Below, in pieces: positions 26,223 through 36,337 of a stretch of DNA of 64,000 nt. Made by a program: the position numbers and the translations under genes. The DNA is from Blastopirellula marina DSM 3645 (GTDB lineage Bacteria > Planctomycetota > Planctomycetia > Pirellulales > Pirellulaceae): positions 2,411,817-2,475,816 of the forward strand of contig NZ_CH672376.1 of NCBI RefSeq assembly GCF_000153105.1, read 5' to 3'. How positions within the stretch are numbered: the stretch's first letter is position 1; every line of letters starts with the position of its first letter. Below the pieces are notes generated by a model. That model was not told the DNA's origin. It made no database searches and was given only the letters and a program-made list of their open reading frames with translations.

Positions 26223-29200
26223 TTATTTTTTCAGCTGAAAGGGCGTCGGCAAGGGAATTCCCTTTTTGGTCGACACGGCTCGCGTAGTTATCAATATAAC
26301 CTTGTCCCCGTCCGGTTTCTCCGGATCGGGACCAATTACATAAACAAGTTTTTGGTCAGCTTCGTCCGGCGACTTGACAGTCGTGATCGGATTCGCCTTC
26401 ATTAGCAGCGCAATCAGCACCTCTTCGGCCGGCTTGTCCATCATGTTGAACTGGCGGATCTGCTGGTTTTGGGTGATGCCGTCCAACTGCAAGTCGCCGC
26501 CGACCAGTTTGACCGGCACACCGACTTCATCGCCGAAATCACGCATTGCAAAATCGAGCGAATTTTGCGGAAAGGCCAAGCTGATCTTCTTTTTCAGCTT
26601 GTCTTCGATCGTTTGCGGTCCCCCGCTCCCGCCGCCGGCAACGGTCGTAGGGGGCGCTGCGGCGCTTCCGCCGGAAGAGGCCGAGATGGTTAACTCGGTA
26701 GCCGCCAGCAAGTTGGGCGCGGCGTACGAAGGAAGCGCGATGTTGATGATCGCCTGTTTTCCATCCTCGCCGGTCCGGGCAAATTTGTGAGCGAACTCCA
26801 ACATCGTCGGAAATTTACTTCCCAGCGATTGCCAATAGGGGGGGTGGGCCCCAGCAGCGTGATCGCATTCGAGATCAACTTCGACCCGCCCAAAATTCGA
26901 GCTCTCAACGATTCGGCCAACGAGAACGGCTCGGCCGCGAGGGAGCCGATAAAACGTCCTTCGGTATAGCAATAGGTGTCGTCCAGCTGGCAACTGACGA
27001 GCCCGGCCTGAATCATATCGCCCAGAAACCAGCCGACCGGTTCTTTCAAACCGGCGAGCGCACCAGAGCTAAGCGGCGACTGCGCCGACTGCAAATAGCG
27101 GGCGTCAAACAGCAAATTAAGCGTCCGCTGATCATCCGAACTGCGTCGCAGTTGTTCCAGCTCAAGCGGCAATAGGGGTGCGGCTCCGCCGGTGGCCGCG
27201 ATTGCCGAGATGTCGCTTTCGGCGCCCATCACAAAGCTGCGTCCACTCTCGGACGGCAGCGGATAAAACGACCAGGCGCCCAGCTTGAAGTATTGCGCCG
27301 GAGCTTGACCGACGGTCTGTGCTCCGCCCCACTTCGACATTAAGTTGGTCGCTCCTTTTAGGCGAACGACCATCGTCGGTTGGGCAGGCGGCGTTGTCGG
27401 CCCATAAGCGACGGTCGCCGTTTCGACTTCGTTCCAGCCAAATCCGCTCGTCGTTTCCCACCCTTTCCAGACCGCGTTAAACTGCGGACCTAGCGACTCC
27501 AACGCTTGGCGGCCTGCTTCGCTGCCGGTCAATTCGGGGACGCGGAGGGTCAGAACGCTTTTCAATCCGGCCGGCAATCCAGCGAGCGTGATCGGTTCTC
27601 CCTGGGTCGGCGACGCCCACAGCGTTCTTTGATCGTCGGCGATCAGTTGCACCGGATTGTCGCCGGTCGGCGGCTGCGGCATGGGATTGGTGGGGCCGCC
27701 GCCATCTGGATTGGCAGGCGGATCGGTCGGATCGACGGCAACCGGCGGCGGATCGTTATCGGCGATCTGCTCGTTCTCATCCGGCATGTTCTGCAGCACC
27801 CATACGCCGGCGCCCAGCATGCCGATGGCCAGCAAGCCCAGGACGACCAGTTGGGTGATCCGCTTCGCTTTTTTCCGTTTGCGGACGCGTTCGGCCAAGC
27901 CGGTCGCGCGACTTTCTCCTTGCACGCCGCCTAAAGCAGCGCCGCCAACAGGCATCGCGACCGGCGCCGCGACTGGAGTCGCCACCGGTACGGCCATCGG
28001 CGGAGCACCATAGCCGGGCATCGTTGGAGGCGCCCCCGGCGTCGGCATTCCCGGTGCGCCGGGAAATGGCATCCCTGGCGCGCCCGGAAAGGGAGCGGCC
28101 GTCGGCGGTGAAAAATGTTGCGGCATTCCCTGTGGCGGAGTCGCGCTAGGGGGAGGCGACATCTGCGGCAGCGTTTGTAAATAACTGCCCAGGGTCGGCG
28201 GCGCTGTCACCACCGGAGGATTGAGTTGGGTCGGATCGACCAGCGGCGTCAGTGCGTTGACCACATCGCTCGCCGACTGATAACGCACCGTCGGGTTCTT
28301 CGCCATCATGTAGGCGATCGATTGAAACAGTTGCGGCGGAATTGACGGCGCCTGGGCGATCGGCTCGGCCGCATGTCGACTGAATTTTTGGGCGAGATCG
28401 CCGCCGGCGAACGGCGGATTTCCGGTCAACAGATCGAACAGGATGCAACCGAGCGCATAAATATCGCTGAGCCGCGTTGGCGCCGTCCCGGGAGTCGACA
28501 GCTCTGGCGCCGTGAAATCGGCGCGGCGGAGCGTCGCTTCGTCACTCTTGCTCCAGTCGGCAGGCGTCGGCAGCGCCAGCGGGTTGTGCATCAACTTCAA
28601 GTTGCCGTTGGCTTCTAACCACAACGCGTCGGTAGTTAGATCGCCCTGAATCATCCCCGCACTATGCAGGCGATCCACGGCCTGCGTCGCTTGGCGGACC
28701 AGCCGCGTGCAGTCAGCCGGCGGGACCGGTTGTCCCGGACCTGGACGACTTTCTTGCAACGGATTCCCGGTTGGCTCTTCGGTCGCCAAAAAGTAATTGC
28801 CGCTCACTTCCACTAGTTCGTAGCAGCGCCATAGATGCGCGTGTGACGCGGCGCAGCGACTGCGAATCTGTTGCTGTACGACGGCCCATTTCTGCGCGTC
28901 TTCGATCGTCGACTTCGGAATCTTGTGCAGCAGAACCGGCTGTCCCGATGCGATATGCTCGGACCGATAGGCGCCGGAGAGCATGCCGGAGTCGATCCGA
29001 TCAAGCAGCTTGTAGGCGCCTAATTGAAAAGGGCCTGACTTGCCGGCCAGGATAATCCGCGCTTGATAGGGAGTGATCGCCGACTCGCCGATGAGCCATT
29101 TGGCGAGCTTTCGAGGATCGCTCTCCCCTTCGGCAAGTTGCTTGTAGCTTTCGTGAAGCTGCTGGCAGCGCTCCTTGGGCAGCAAGTTGCTTTTCAGCAA

Positions 29201-29236
29201 CAGTTTCCAGAATTCATGAGTGTTGGCGACGGCCAT
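26223..29236 (-). CDS. Membrane pseudokinase with C-terminal STN-like domain, frame interrupted at a G7 tract
   Basis: One gene read in two frames. The first frame runs from ATG 29236 to 26690 (848 residues). After residue about 797 its sequence becomes unlike protein, while the +1-overlapping frame continues HPPYWQSLGSKFPTMLEFAHKF to 26223. Adding one base in the run of seven Gs at 26838-26844 gives a single 1004-residue protein. Residues 75-335 resemble a Ser/Thr kinase, but HRD is replaced (IQGDLTTDAL) and DFG is absent (NLKLMHNP), so catalysis is unlikely. A Pro/Gly-rich linker, one TM segment near 458-480 and a C-terminal STN-like module (about 875-1000) follow. Indel, slippage or sequencing error are all possible. 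Confidence 0.8.
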
Positions 29237-29455
29237 GCGCTGGGAAGTCTTGCGGGGAGGAAATCGTGGGACGGAAACAGAGCGTCAGCAGCAGTTAAGT
29301 CTCTAGGACTGTTTAGCTTACATTCTTTTGGGGGTTCTCGGCAAAGAGAATGCAAAAATCGGATCCAACTGCGGTTTTCGCCCCTCACGGGGAAAATCTT
29401 CCCTGGTTATAGCAATTATTCACCCCTCCCGCTATTTCCGGGGGGCATGCGATCG

Positions 29456-30484
29456 CTAACTTCCCAGTTTCTTCAAGGTGGCCGCCGCTGCTTCGATTTG
29501 TGGGCGATTTACGTCCAAATGGGTGACGGCTCGCACCGCTTGGGCGCTGATCGCCATCATTGCGACGCCAGCTTCTTTCAGATGAGAGACGAACTGGGCA
29601 GCCGTTCCGATTCGCGGATCGACACGGAAAATGATGATGTTGGTATCCACTGTCTCCGGCGTCAGCGAGAGCCCTGCCGTGTTTTGGACGGCGTTGGCCA
29701 ACATCTGGGCGTGCTCATGATCTTCGGTCAGCCGCTCACGGTTGTGCTGAAGTCCGTAGAGCGCTCCGGCCGCGATGATGCCGGCCTGACGCATCCCGCC
29801 GCCAAACAGCTTCCGATGGCGTCGAGCCTCGCGCATCATGTCGGCCGGGCCGGCCAGACACGAACCGACCGGCGCGCCGAGCCCTTTGCTGAAGCAGACG
29901 CTAACCGTGTCAAAATGCTTTCCCCAATCGGCCAACGAAACGCCGGTCGCCGCGACCGCGTTAAAGAGCCGCGCCCCATCCAGATGGGTCTGTAGTCCGG
30001 CGGCGTGGGCCCAACGGCAGATCTTTTCGACATATTCGTAAGGCTGAACCTTGCCGGCGCCGCGATTGTGGGTGTTCTCGAGACAGACCAGTCGCGTGCG
30101 AACCATGTGGTCGTTTTCGGGCCGAATGAGTCCGTCATGGAACTGTTCCGGCGTCAAAACGCCATATTCCCCTTCCAGCGTGTGCGTCGCAATTCCGCTC
30201 AGTTGGGCGAAGGCGGCTTGCTCATAGTTGTAAACATGACAGCCGACCTCACAGAGGAATTCATCCCCCGGTTTACAGTGAATCCGAAGCGCGATCTGGT
30301 TGGTCATGCTGCCCGAAGGCATGTAGACCGCCGCTTCTTTCCCCAGCAATTCGGCGGTGAGCCGCTCGAGCCGATCGACTGTTGGATCGACATCGATCAC
30401 GGCATCCCCCACTTCGGCGTTGGCCATCGCTTGCCGCATCGCCGCGGTCGGTTGGGTGACGGTATCGCTGCGGAGATCAATCAT
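29456..30484 (-). CDS. ltaE: Low-specificity L-threonine aldolase
   Basis: A 342-residue PLP enzyme of the beta-eliminating lyase family that splits threonine or allo-threonine to glycine and acetaldehyde. It begins [20 protein letters not shown], has [12 protein letters not shown] and [10 protein letters not shown], and the PLP lysine lies near residue 198 in [14 protein letters not shown]. It is divergent from rlmKL with 179 bases between. The 219 bases between it and the pseudokinase show no recognised feature. Confidence 0.93.
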   Translation of the reverse strand: MIDLRSDTVTQPTAAMRQAMANAEVGDAVIDVDPTVDRLERLTAELLGKEAAVYMPSGSMTNQIALRIHCKPGDEFLCEVGCHVYNYEQAAFAQLSGIATHTLEGEYGVLTPEQFHDGLIRPENDHMVRTRLVCLENTHNRGAGKVQPYEYVEKICRWAHAAGLQTHLDGARLFNAVAATGVSLADWGKHFDTVSVCFSKGLGAPVGSCLAGPADMMREARRHRKLFGGGMRQAGIIAAGALYGLQHNRERLTEDHEHAQMLANAVQNTAGLSLTPETVDTNIIIFRVDPRIGTAAQFVSHLKEAGVAMMAISAQAVRAVTHLDVNRPQIEAAAATLKKLGS

Positions 30485-30663
30485 CGCGGTCCTCTAAGCT
30501 GGGAATCATCGAAAATGGGAAGTCCCGTTCTTCAATTATCCGCTTTCTGCGCTGAGAGCCAAGCCGACGGCGGGTTCGCGGGGGCCAACTCATTCGCCAA
30601 TAGGGGCCAATCGGGTAGGATGAACGGTTTCCCCGCAGCCTTTCGCTAACCATAGAGAGTTCG

Positions 30664-33063
30664 TTGGACGACGCATACGACTTATTGGCCGCCGCCGCGT
30701 TCGGCATCGAGAAGGTCGCCGCGCGCCAGATCGAGCAACTTGGCTACGAGCCGAAAATCATCGGTTCCGGCAAGATCCTGTTCCGCGGCACGATGGCCGA
30801 CGTGGCGAAAACCAACCTTTGGCTCCGGACCGCCGATCGCGTGCTGATCCGGCTCGGTACGTTTCATGCCGACGACTTTGGTCTGCTGTTTGACGGCGTT
30901 CGCGCGTTGCCGTGGGAAAAGTTCATCCCGGCTGACGGCTGCTTTCCGGTCAACGGACGTTCGCTGAAATCGCAACTTTCCAGCGTTCCGGCCTGCCAGA
31001 AAATCGTCAAAAAGGCGATCGTCGAACGACTCTTGGCCGAACACAACGTCACCGAACTGCCCGAAACCGGCCCGCGCGTCACGGTCGAAGTGGCGATGCT
31101 AGAAGACGAAGCGATCCTAACGATCGACACGACCGGCTCTAGTTTGCACAAGCGCGGCTATCGCACCTTGGTTGGCACGGCGCCGCTGAAGGAAACGTTG
31201 GCCGCTGCGATGATCGATCTCAGCTATTGGAAGCCGGGTCGGCCGCTGATTGATCCCTTCTGCGGCAGCGGCACGATCCCGATCGAAGCGGCGCTGGTCG
31301 CGCGGAACATCGCCCCCGGTCTGACGCGCGAGTTCGATTTTGAAAGCTGGCCGATCACGCCGCCCGAGTTAATCTCGGACCTGCGCGCCGACGCGCGAAA
31401 AGCGAAGTTGAAAAAATTGGAGCGCCCGCTGCTGGGCTTTGACGCTGACGCCGACGTCTTGCGACTCGCGAGACAGCATGCCAACGCGGCCGGCGTGGCG
31501 CATGATGTTCGTTTTGAGCAACGTGACTTTCGCGATTTGCAGAACGACGATGAATATGGCTGCGTCATCACCAATCCGCCGTATGGCGAACGAATCGGCG
31601 ATCCCCGCGAACTGATCGAGTTGTACAAATCGTTCCCGCATGTGCTGCGACGTCTGCCGACCTGGTCGCACTATGTGCTGACCGCCGAGTCGCAGTTCGA
31701 GAACCTGATCGGCCAGCGCGCTGACCGTCGCCGTAAGATCTACAACGGCCGGATCGAGTGCCAACTTTATCAGTTCTACGGACCACGACCCCCAAAAACG
31801 CAGGACGCAATTGCGTCGCCGGCGAAACCGACCTCGACTCCCCCGACCATCGCCGATGCGTGGGACGAGGAGGAGGATGACGACGCTCAGGTTCAATCGC
31901 CTAAGATAGCGGTGAAGCCGTCGCCGCGTCGTAAATCGCCGGAAAGCGAGGCCGCGTCTCACACATCCACGCCTAGCGAAGTTACCGAAGACGATATCGC
32001 ACCAGGCGAAACTCCGCAAATTGAAGTCGCGGCGGACGACGGTCCGCCCAACGAAGCTCCACCGCGCAAGTCTCCCCCCGAGCCGGCCTTCAAACCGGCT
32101 TTTGGTGGAATCTCGGCCAAAGGCGAAGAGCAGGCCGAACTCTTCCGCAATCGCTTGGTCAAACTGCAGCGTCATCTGCGCCGCTGGCCAAAACGGGGAG
32201 TCCATTGTTATCGCTTGTATGAGCGTGATATCCCCGAGATCCCGTTGGTGGTCGATCGCTATCACGACTATTTGCACATCGGCGAGTATGAACGTCCGCA
32301 CGATCGCACGCCGGCTCAACATGCCGAGTGGTTGGATCGCATGTGCGATGTCGCCGCCGACTCGCTGGAGCTTCCGCGTGAAAACGTTTACGGCAAGACC
32401 CGCGTCGTGCAGCGCGGCGACCAGCAGCATCAGCGACAAGACGATCGTCGATTGACGATCAACGCCGAGGAAGGGGGCTTCCAGTTTGAGGTCAACATGT
32501 CCGACTATGTCGACACCGGACTCTTCCTCGATCATCGTATTGCCCGCGGGATGGTTCGCGACGAAGCGAAAGGGAAGCACTTTCTCAATCTCTTCTGCTA
32601 CACCGGCGCATTCTCGGTTTATGCCGCCGGCGGCGGAGCAGCCAGTACGACGTCGGTCGATCTCTCTCCCACTTACGTCGCTTGGGCCGATCGCAATTTG
32701 CGCCGCAATGGATTTCGGGGCAACGAGCATCGCCTGCTGCAGGGGGACGTGATGGAGTGGCTCCGCGCTCCAGTTGATGAGACCTACGATTTGGCGGTGA
32801 TCGACGTGCCGACCTTCTCGAACAGCAAACGCACCGAAACCGTCTGGGACGTGCAACTGGACTATATCGAGGCGCTCGAGTTGTTGATTTCGCGAATGTC
32901 GCCGGAAGGCGTGATCTATTTTTCGACCAATTTTCGCCGCTTTAAATTCGACGAATCGCTCTTCGAGGGGGTTTCGATTCGCGAAATCTCGAAGAAGACA
33001 ATCCCCGAAGACTTCCGCAACAAGCGAATCCATCGCTGCTGGCGGATGATTGTACGCCCCTAA
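30664..33063 (+). CDS. rlmL: Bifunctional 23S rRNA methyltransferase RlmK/RlmL
   Basis: A 799-residue fusion that methylates G2445 (N2) and G2069 (N7) of 23S rRNA. An N-terminal THUMP region covers about residues 1-160. The RlmL methyltransferase has DPFCGSGTIPIEA near 197 and the catalytic TNPPYGERIG near 301. The RlmK part has NLFCYTGAFSVYAAGGG near 642 and VIDVPTFSNSKR. Between the two lies an extra Pro/Glu/Ala-rich linker of about 105 residues (375-482). Translation starts at TTG 30664, which fits the conserved N terminus (DDAYDLLAAAAFGIEKV). Confidence 0.93.
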   Translation: MDDAYDLLAAAAFGIEKVAARQIEQLGYEPKIIGSGKILFRGTMADVAKTNLWLRTADRVLIRLGTFHADDFGLLFDGVRALPWEKFIPADGCFPVNGRSLKSQLSSVPACQKIVKKAIVERLLAEHNVTELPETGPRVTVEVAMLEDEAILTIDTTGSSLHKRGYRTLVGTAPLKETLAAAMIDLSYWKPGRPLIDPFCGSGTIPIEAALVARNIAPGLTREFDFESWPITPPELISDLRADARKAKLKKLERPLLGFDADADVLRLARQHANAAGVAHDVRFEQRDFRDLQNDDEYGCVITNPPYGERIGDPRELIELYKSFPHVLRRLPTWSHYVLTAESQFENLIGQRADRRRKIYNGRIECQLYQFYGPRPPKTQDAIASPAKPTSTPPTIADAWDEEEDDDAQVQSPKIAVKPSPRRKSPESEAASHTSTPSEVTEDDIAPGETPQIEVAADDGPPNEAPPRKSPPEPAFKPAFGGISAKGEEQAELFRNRLVKLQRHLRRWPKRGVHCYRLYERDIPEIPLVVDRYHDYLHIGEYERPHDRTPAQHAEWLDRMCDVAADSLELPRENVYGKTRVVQRGDQQHQRQDDRRLTINAEEGGFQFEVNMSDYVDTGLFLDHRIARGMVRDEAKGKHFLNLFCYTGAFSVYAAGGGAASTTSVDLSPTYVAWADRNLRRNGFRGNEHRLLQGDVMEWLRAPVDETYDLAVIDVPTFSNSKRTETVWDVQLDYIEALELLISRMSPEGVIYFSTNFRRFKFDESLFEGVSIREISKKTIPEDFRNKRIHRCWRMIVRP

Positions 33064-33168
33064 TTTAGGCGGGGACGGGTCTTTCGTGATCGCTTCCGAG
33101 CGAACAAAATAGGACGCTCCCCTGTCCAATCCACCGTCCGCCCCACCTAGCCGCCGCCTGAAAGCAAG

Positions 33169-34530
33169 ATGGCCGAAATCGCTTTGAATATTGCCCGCAT
33201 CGACGCTCGCCGCGACGACGTTGTCGCCGAACTTGCCGCGCTCCGCGAAAAGCTGAGCCCCCGCGGCAATGTGGTGAGCGAAGCTGGCCGCCGCCGGACG
33301 ATCGACACGTTTGGCGAGCCCCTCTCGCCGCAGCAAGTGGTTGAGCGAATCTGTCACGAGGTTCAAACCGAAGGTTTGGCCGCCGTGCTCCGTTACGGCG
33401 AAAAGCTCGACGGTAAACAGCTAACGGCCGAAACGATTCGCGTGCCGCAGGCCGAACTCGTAGCGGCGCATGCTGCCGCGGCGCCGGAGTTCCTGGAAAC
33501 GATTCGCAAGATTCGCGAGAACATCTGGCAATTTCAAACCGCGATCCTGCACCAAGACGTTCAAGTTGATCGCGCCGACGGCGTCTATTTGCGACAGCGC
33601 TATTTGCCGCTGCAAAGAGCCGGGCTCTGCGTACCCGGCGGCGCCGCCGCTTATCCGTCGACCGTATTAATGACCGCCGTGCCGGCCTTGGCCGCCGGCG
33701 TAAAAGAGCTGGTCGTGGTCGCTCCGCCGACTCCGTTTGGTTCGTACAACGCCGATCTGTTGGCGACCTGTCATGAGTTGGGCGTGACCGAAGTTTATCG
33801 CATGGGGGGCGCTCAAGCGGTCGCCGCGATGGCTTACGGAGTCGAAGGGATTCCGCAGGTCGACAAGATCGTTGGCCCCGGCAACTTGTTTGTCGCGCTC
33901 GCCAAGAAGCATGTCTACGGCGAGGTCGACATCGACTCGATCGCCGGACCAAGCGAAGTGGTCGTGATCGCCGACGAGACGACGCGTCCCGATTACACGG
34001 CCGCCGACCTGTTAGCCCAAGCCGAACACGCGCCCGGCGCCAGCATCTTGATCACGTGGAGCCCCGAAACGTTAGAAGCGACTTACGCCGAGCTGAACCG
34101 GCAAGTCGCCCAGCTTGAGCGCTGCGATCTGACGGTGCAAAGTCTCGAAGCGTTCGGCTGTTTGATCTTGGCCGAAGACGCCGAACAGGCCTGTCGATTG
34201 GCCAACGAGATCGCGCCGGAACATCTGCATATTGCGACCGACAACGCCGAGTCGCTGTTGGACCAGATCCCCAATGCGGGCGCAACCTTCTTGGGCAATT
34301 ATGCTCCAGTCGCATTAGGCGATTACGCCGCGGGACCTTCGCACGTGTTGCCGACCGGCGGAACGGCGCGATGGGCGAGCGGACTGTCGGCCAATGACTT
34401 TCTCCGCTCCAGCAGCGTGATTCACTATAGCGAAGCCGGCATTCGCGCGATCGCGCCCCACGTGCAGCGCATGGCCGACAAAGAAGGGCTGACCGCCCAT
34501 CGCCGCAGCGTTGATATTCGCGTTTCCTAG
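33169..34530 (+). CDS. hisD: Histidinol dehydrogenase
   Basis: A 453-residue zinc enzyme for the last two steps of histidine synthesis. Visible: YLPLQRAGLCVPGGAAAYPSTVLM, GGAQAVAAMAYG, the KIVGPGNLFVALAKKHVYG region, DSIAGPSEVVVIAD, AEHAPGA and GPSHVLPTGGTAR. It opens a compact hisD-hisC-hisB run with gaps of 23 and 2 bases. No leader peptide rich in His codons was found upstream. Confidence 0.97.
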   Translation: MAEIALNIARIDARRDDVVAELAALREKLSPRGNVVSEAGRRRTIDTFGEPLSPQQVVERICHEVQTEGLAAVLRYGEKLDGKQLTAETIRVPQAELVAAHAAAAPEFLETIRKIRENIWQFQTAILHQDVQVDRADGVYLRQRYLPLQRAGLCVPGGAAAYPSTVLMTAVPALAAGVKELVVVAPPTPFGSYNADLLATCHELGVTEVYRMGGAQAVAAMAYGVEGIPQVDKIVGPGNLFVALAKKHVYGEVDIDSIAGPSEVVVIADETTRPDYTAADLLAQAEHAPGASILITWSPETLEATYAELNRQVAQLERCDLTVQSLEAFGCLILAEDAEQACRLANEIAPEHLHIATDNAESLLDQIPNAGATFLGNYAPVALGDYAAGPSHVLPTGGTARWASGLSANDFLRSSSVIHYSEAGIRAIAPHVQRMADKEGLTAHRRSVDIRVS

Positions 34531-34553
34531 TTCCCTACCCTCGAGCTTTCGCT

Positions 34554-35615
34554 ATGTCTTTCGTGCGACCAGAGATCGACGCGATGGCCGGTTATGTTCC
34601 CGGCGAACAGCCGCAGGCCGGCAAGTTCATCAAGCTGAACACCAACGAGAACCCGTATCCGCCGTCGCCGGCCGTCAATCGCGCTATCAAAGAACGGCTC
34701 GATCAGGGGCTCGAACGCTATCCCGATCCGATGGCGACATCATTCCGGATGCGGGCCGCCGAAGTGTTGGGCGTCGAGCCTGATTGGATTATGTGCGGCA
34801 ACGGTAGCGATGACATTCTAACCATCGTCACGCGAGCCTTTGTCGGTACGGGGCAATGGTTACGATTGCCGACTCCCAGCTATGTTCTCTACAAAACGCT
34901 GGCCGAGATTCAAGGATCCGACAGCGAAGAGATCGCGTTCAACGACGATTGGTCGTTACCGACCGAGTTCTCGACCGGCAGCAATCAATTGCGTCTCGCC
35001 TTTTTGCCGAATCCGAACAGCCCGTCCGGCACCATCGTACCGAAGGCGCAAATCGCCGCCGCGGCCGACGCGCTCCCCTGCCCTTTTCTGGTCGATGAGG
35101 CGTATGTTGATTTCGCCGAAGAGAATTGCGTGGATCTGGTCAAGCAAAACGACAAGATCCTCGTCTCCCGCACGCTGAGCAAATCGTACGCGCTGGCCGG
35201 ACTGCGGTTTGGTTATGTCGTCGCGCAGCCGCATGTGATCGCGCAACTGCTAAAGGTCAAAGACTCGTACAACTGCGACGCGCTGTCGATCGCGGGCGCT
35301 ACGGCGGCGATTGATGATCAACAGTGGCTCGCCGACAATCGGGCCAAGGTGATCAAAACGCGGAAGCGGATGACCGATAAAATGCGAGAAATCGGCTTCA
35401 CCGTACCTGACTCGCAAGCAAATTTCGTCTGGGGAACCTTCCCCGGTCGGAATCTGAAGGCGCTGTACGAGTTTCTCAAACAGAATCGAGTGCTCGTCCG
35501 ATACATGCACTATCCAAACTATGAACCGGGAATTCGAATCTCGGTTGGCGGCGAAGATCAGATCGACGCCTGTCTGATGTTGATCGAAACCGCTTTGGCT
35601 CAAGGAATCGCCTAA
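34554..35615 (+). CDS. hisC: Histidinol-phosphate aminotransferase
   Basis: A 353-residue class-II PLP aminotransferase that converts imidazole-acetol phosphate to histidinol phosphate. Visible: [41 protein letters not shown], and the PLP lysine motif [17 protein letters not shown]. It lies in the his cluster, with the hisB start two bases after its stop. Confidence 0.95.
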   Translation: MSFVRPEIDAMAGYVPGEQPQAGKFIKLNTNENPYPPSPAVNRAIKERLDQGLERYPDPMATSFRMRAAEVLGVEPDWIMCGNGSDDILTIVTRAFVGTGQWLRLPTPSYVLYKTLAEIQGSDSEEIAFNDDWSLPTEFSTGSNQLRLAFLPNPNSPSGTIVPKAQIAAAADALPCPFLVDEAYVDFAEENCVDLVKQNDKILVSRTLSKSYALAGLRFGYVVAQPHVIAQLLKVKDSYNCDALSIAGATAAIDDQQWLADNRAKVIKTRKRMTDKMREIGFTVPDSQANFVWGTFPGRNLKALYEFLKQNRVLVRYMHYPNYEPGIRISVGGEDQIDACLMLIETALAQGIA

Positions 35616-35617
35616 CT

Positions 35618-36211
35618 ATGTCGCGCACCGCGAAAATCAGCCGCCAAACGGCCGAAACGCAAATCGAATTAGAACTGAACCTTGACGGCGAAGGAAAAAG
35701 CGAGATCGCCACCGGCGTCGGTTTCTTCGACCACATGCTTGAGTTGTTCACGCGACATGGCTGCTTCGATCTGAAGGTCAAAGCGAACGGCGACTTGCAC
35801 GTCGATCAGCATCACACCGTCGAAGATGTCGGCATCTGCTTGGGCCAGGCGATCCGCCAGGCGATCGGCGACAAGAAGGGAATCCGTCGCTACGGGCACT
35901 TCACGCTGCCGATGGAAGAGACCCTCTGCACCACCGCGATCGATCTGTCAGGTCGTTACTTCCTGGTCTTCAACGCCCAGTTTCATTCGTCCAAGATCGG
36001 CGAGTTCGATAGCGAACTGGTCGAAGATTTCTGGCAATCGACCGCCGCCAACGCGCTGTGCAATCTGCACGTCAACGTCTTTTACAGCCGCAACAGCCAC
36101 CACGTCGCCGAAGCAATCTTCAAGTCGGCCGCAAGAGCGCTGCGGATGGCGGTGGAGCGGGATCCGCGAATGCCGGGTGTTCCAAGCACCAAAGGGACGT
36201 TGTCGGAGTAA
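35618..36211 (+). CDS. hisB: Imidazoleglycerol-phosphate dehydratase
   Basis: A 197-residue monofunctional dehydratase, without the histidinol-phosphatase domain found in E. coli HisB. The manganese-binding histidine clusters are visible: [24 protein letters not shown] and [17 protein letters not shown]. It is the last gene of the hisD-C-B run and is followed by a bidirectional terminator. Confidence 0.97.
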   Translation: MSRTAKISRQTAETQIELELNLDGEGKSEIATGVGFFDHMLELFTRHGCFDLKVKANGDLHVDQHHTVEDVGICLGQAIRQAIGDKKGIRRYGHFTLPMEETLCTTAIDLSGRYFLVFNAQFHSSKIGEFDSELVEDFWQSTAANALCNLHVNVFYSRNSHHVAEAIFKSAARALRMAVERDPRMPGVPSTKGTLSE

Positions 36212-36227
36212 GGAAGAAAAGCGGAAA

Positions 36228-36251
36228 TTCCCTCGCTCGCGCAGCGGGCTA
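36228..36251. repeat. Half element of the TAGCCCGAAGCGC-type family
   Basis: The 24 bases TTCCCTCGCTCGCG...CGGGCTA match one arm of the inverted repeats at 10303-10393 and 57023-57126, but no second arm is present. It is probably a degraded copy. Confidence 0.6.
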
Positions 36252-36273
36252 GTGTTTTGTTGGACGAACTACA

Positions 36274-36314
36274 AAAAAACGGCCGGCTGTTCTTTTGAAC
36301 GACCGGCCGTTTTT
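36274..36314. terminator. Bidirectional terminator between hisB and phosphofructokinase
   Basis: An A-run and ACGGCCGG pair with CCGGCCGT and a T-run, around a TTTT loop closed by GTTC/GAAC, with one mismatch and one wobble in the stem. The A-run on one side and T-run on the other make it suitable for ending both convergent transcripts. Confidence 0.85.
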
Positions 36315-36337
36315 GGATTGGCGAACTTAACAACTTG

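Noticed and set aside
33064-33168. A his-operon attenuator before hisD
   Set aside because: No short open frame with a run of His codons and no terminator hairpin in this 105-base gap.
31369-33366. A 665-codon open frame on the minus strand opposite rlmKL
   Set aside because: It is antisense to a clearly homologous gene, rich in Arg, His and Gly as expected of a reversed GC-rich frame, and shows no family motif.
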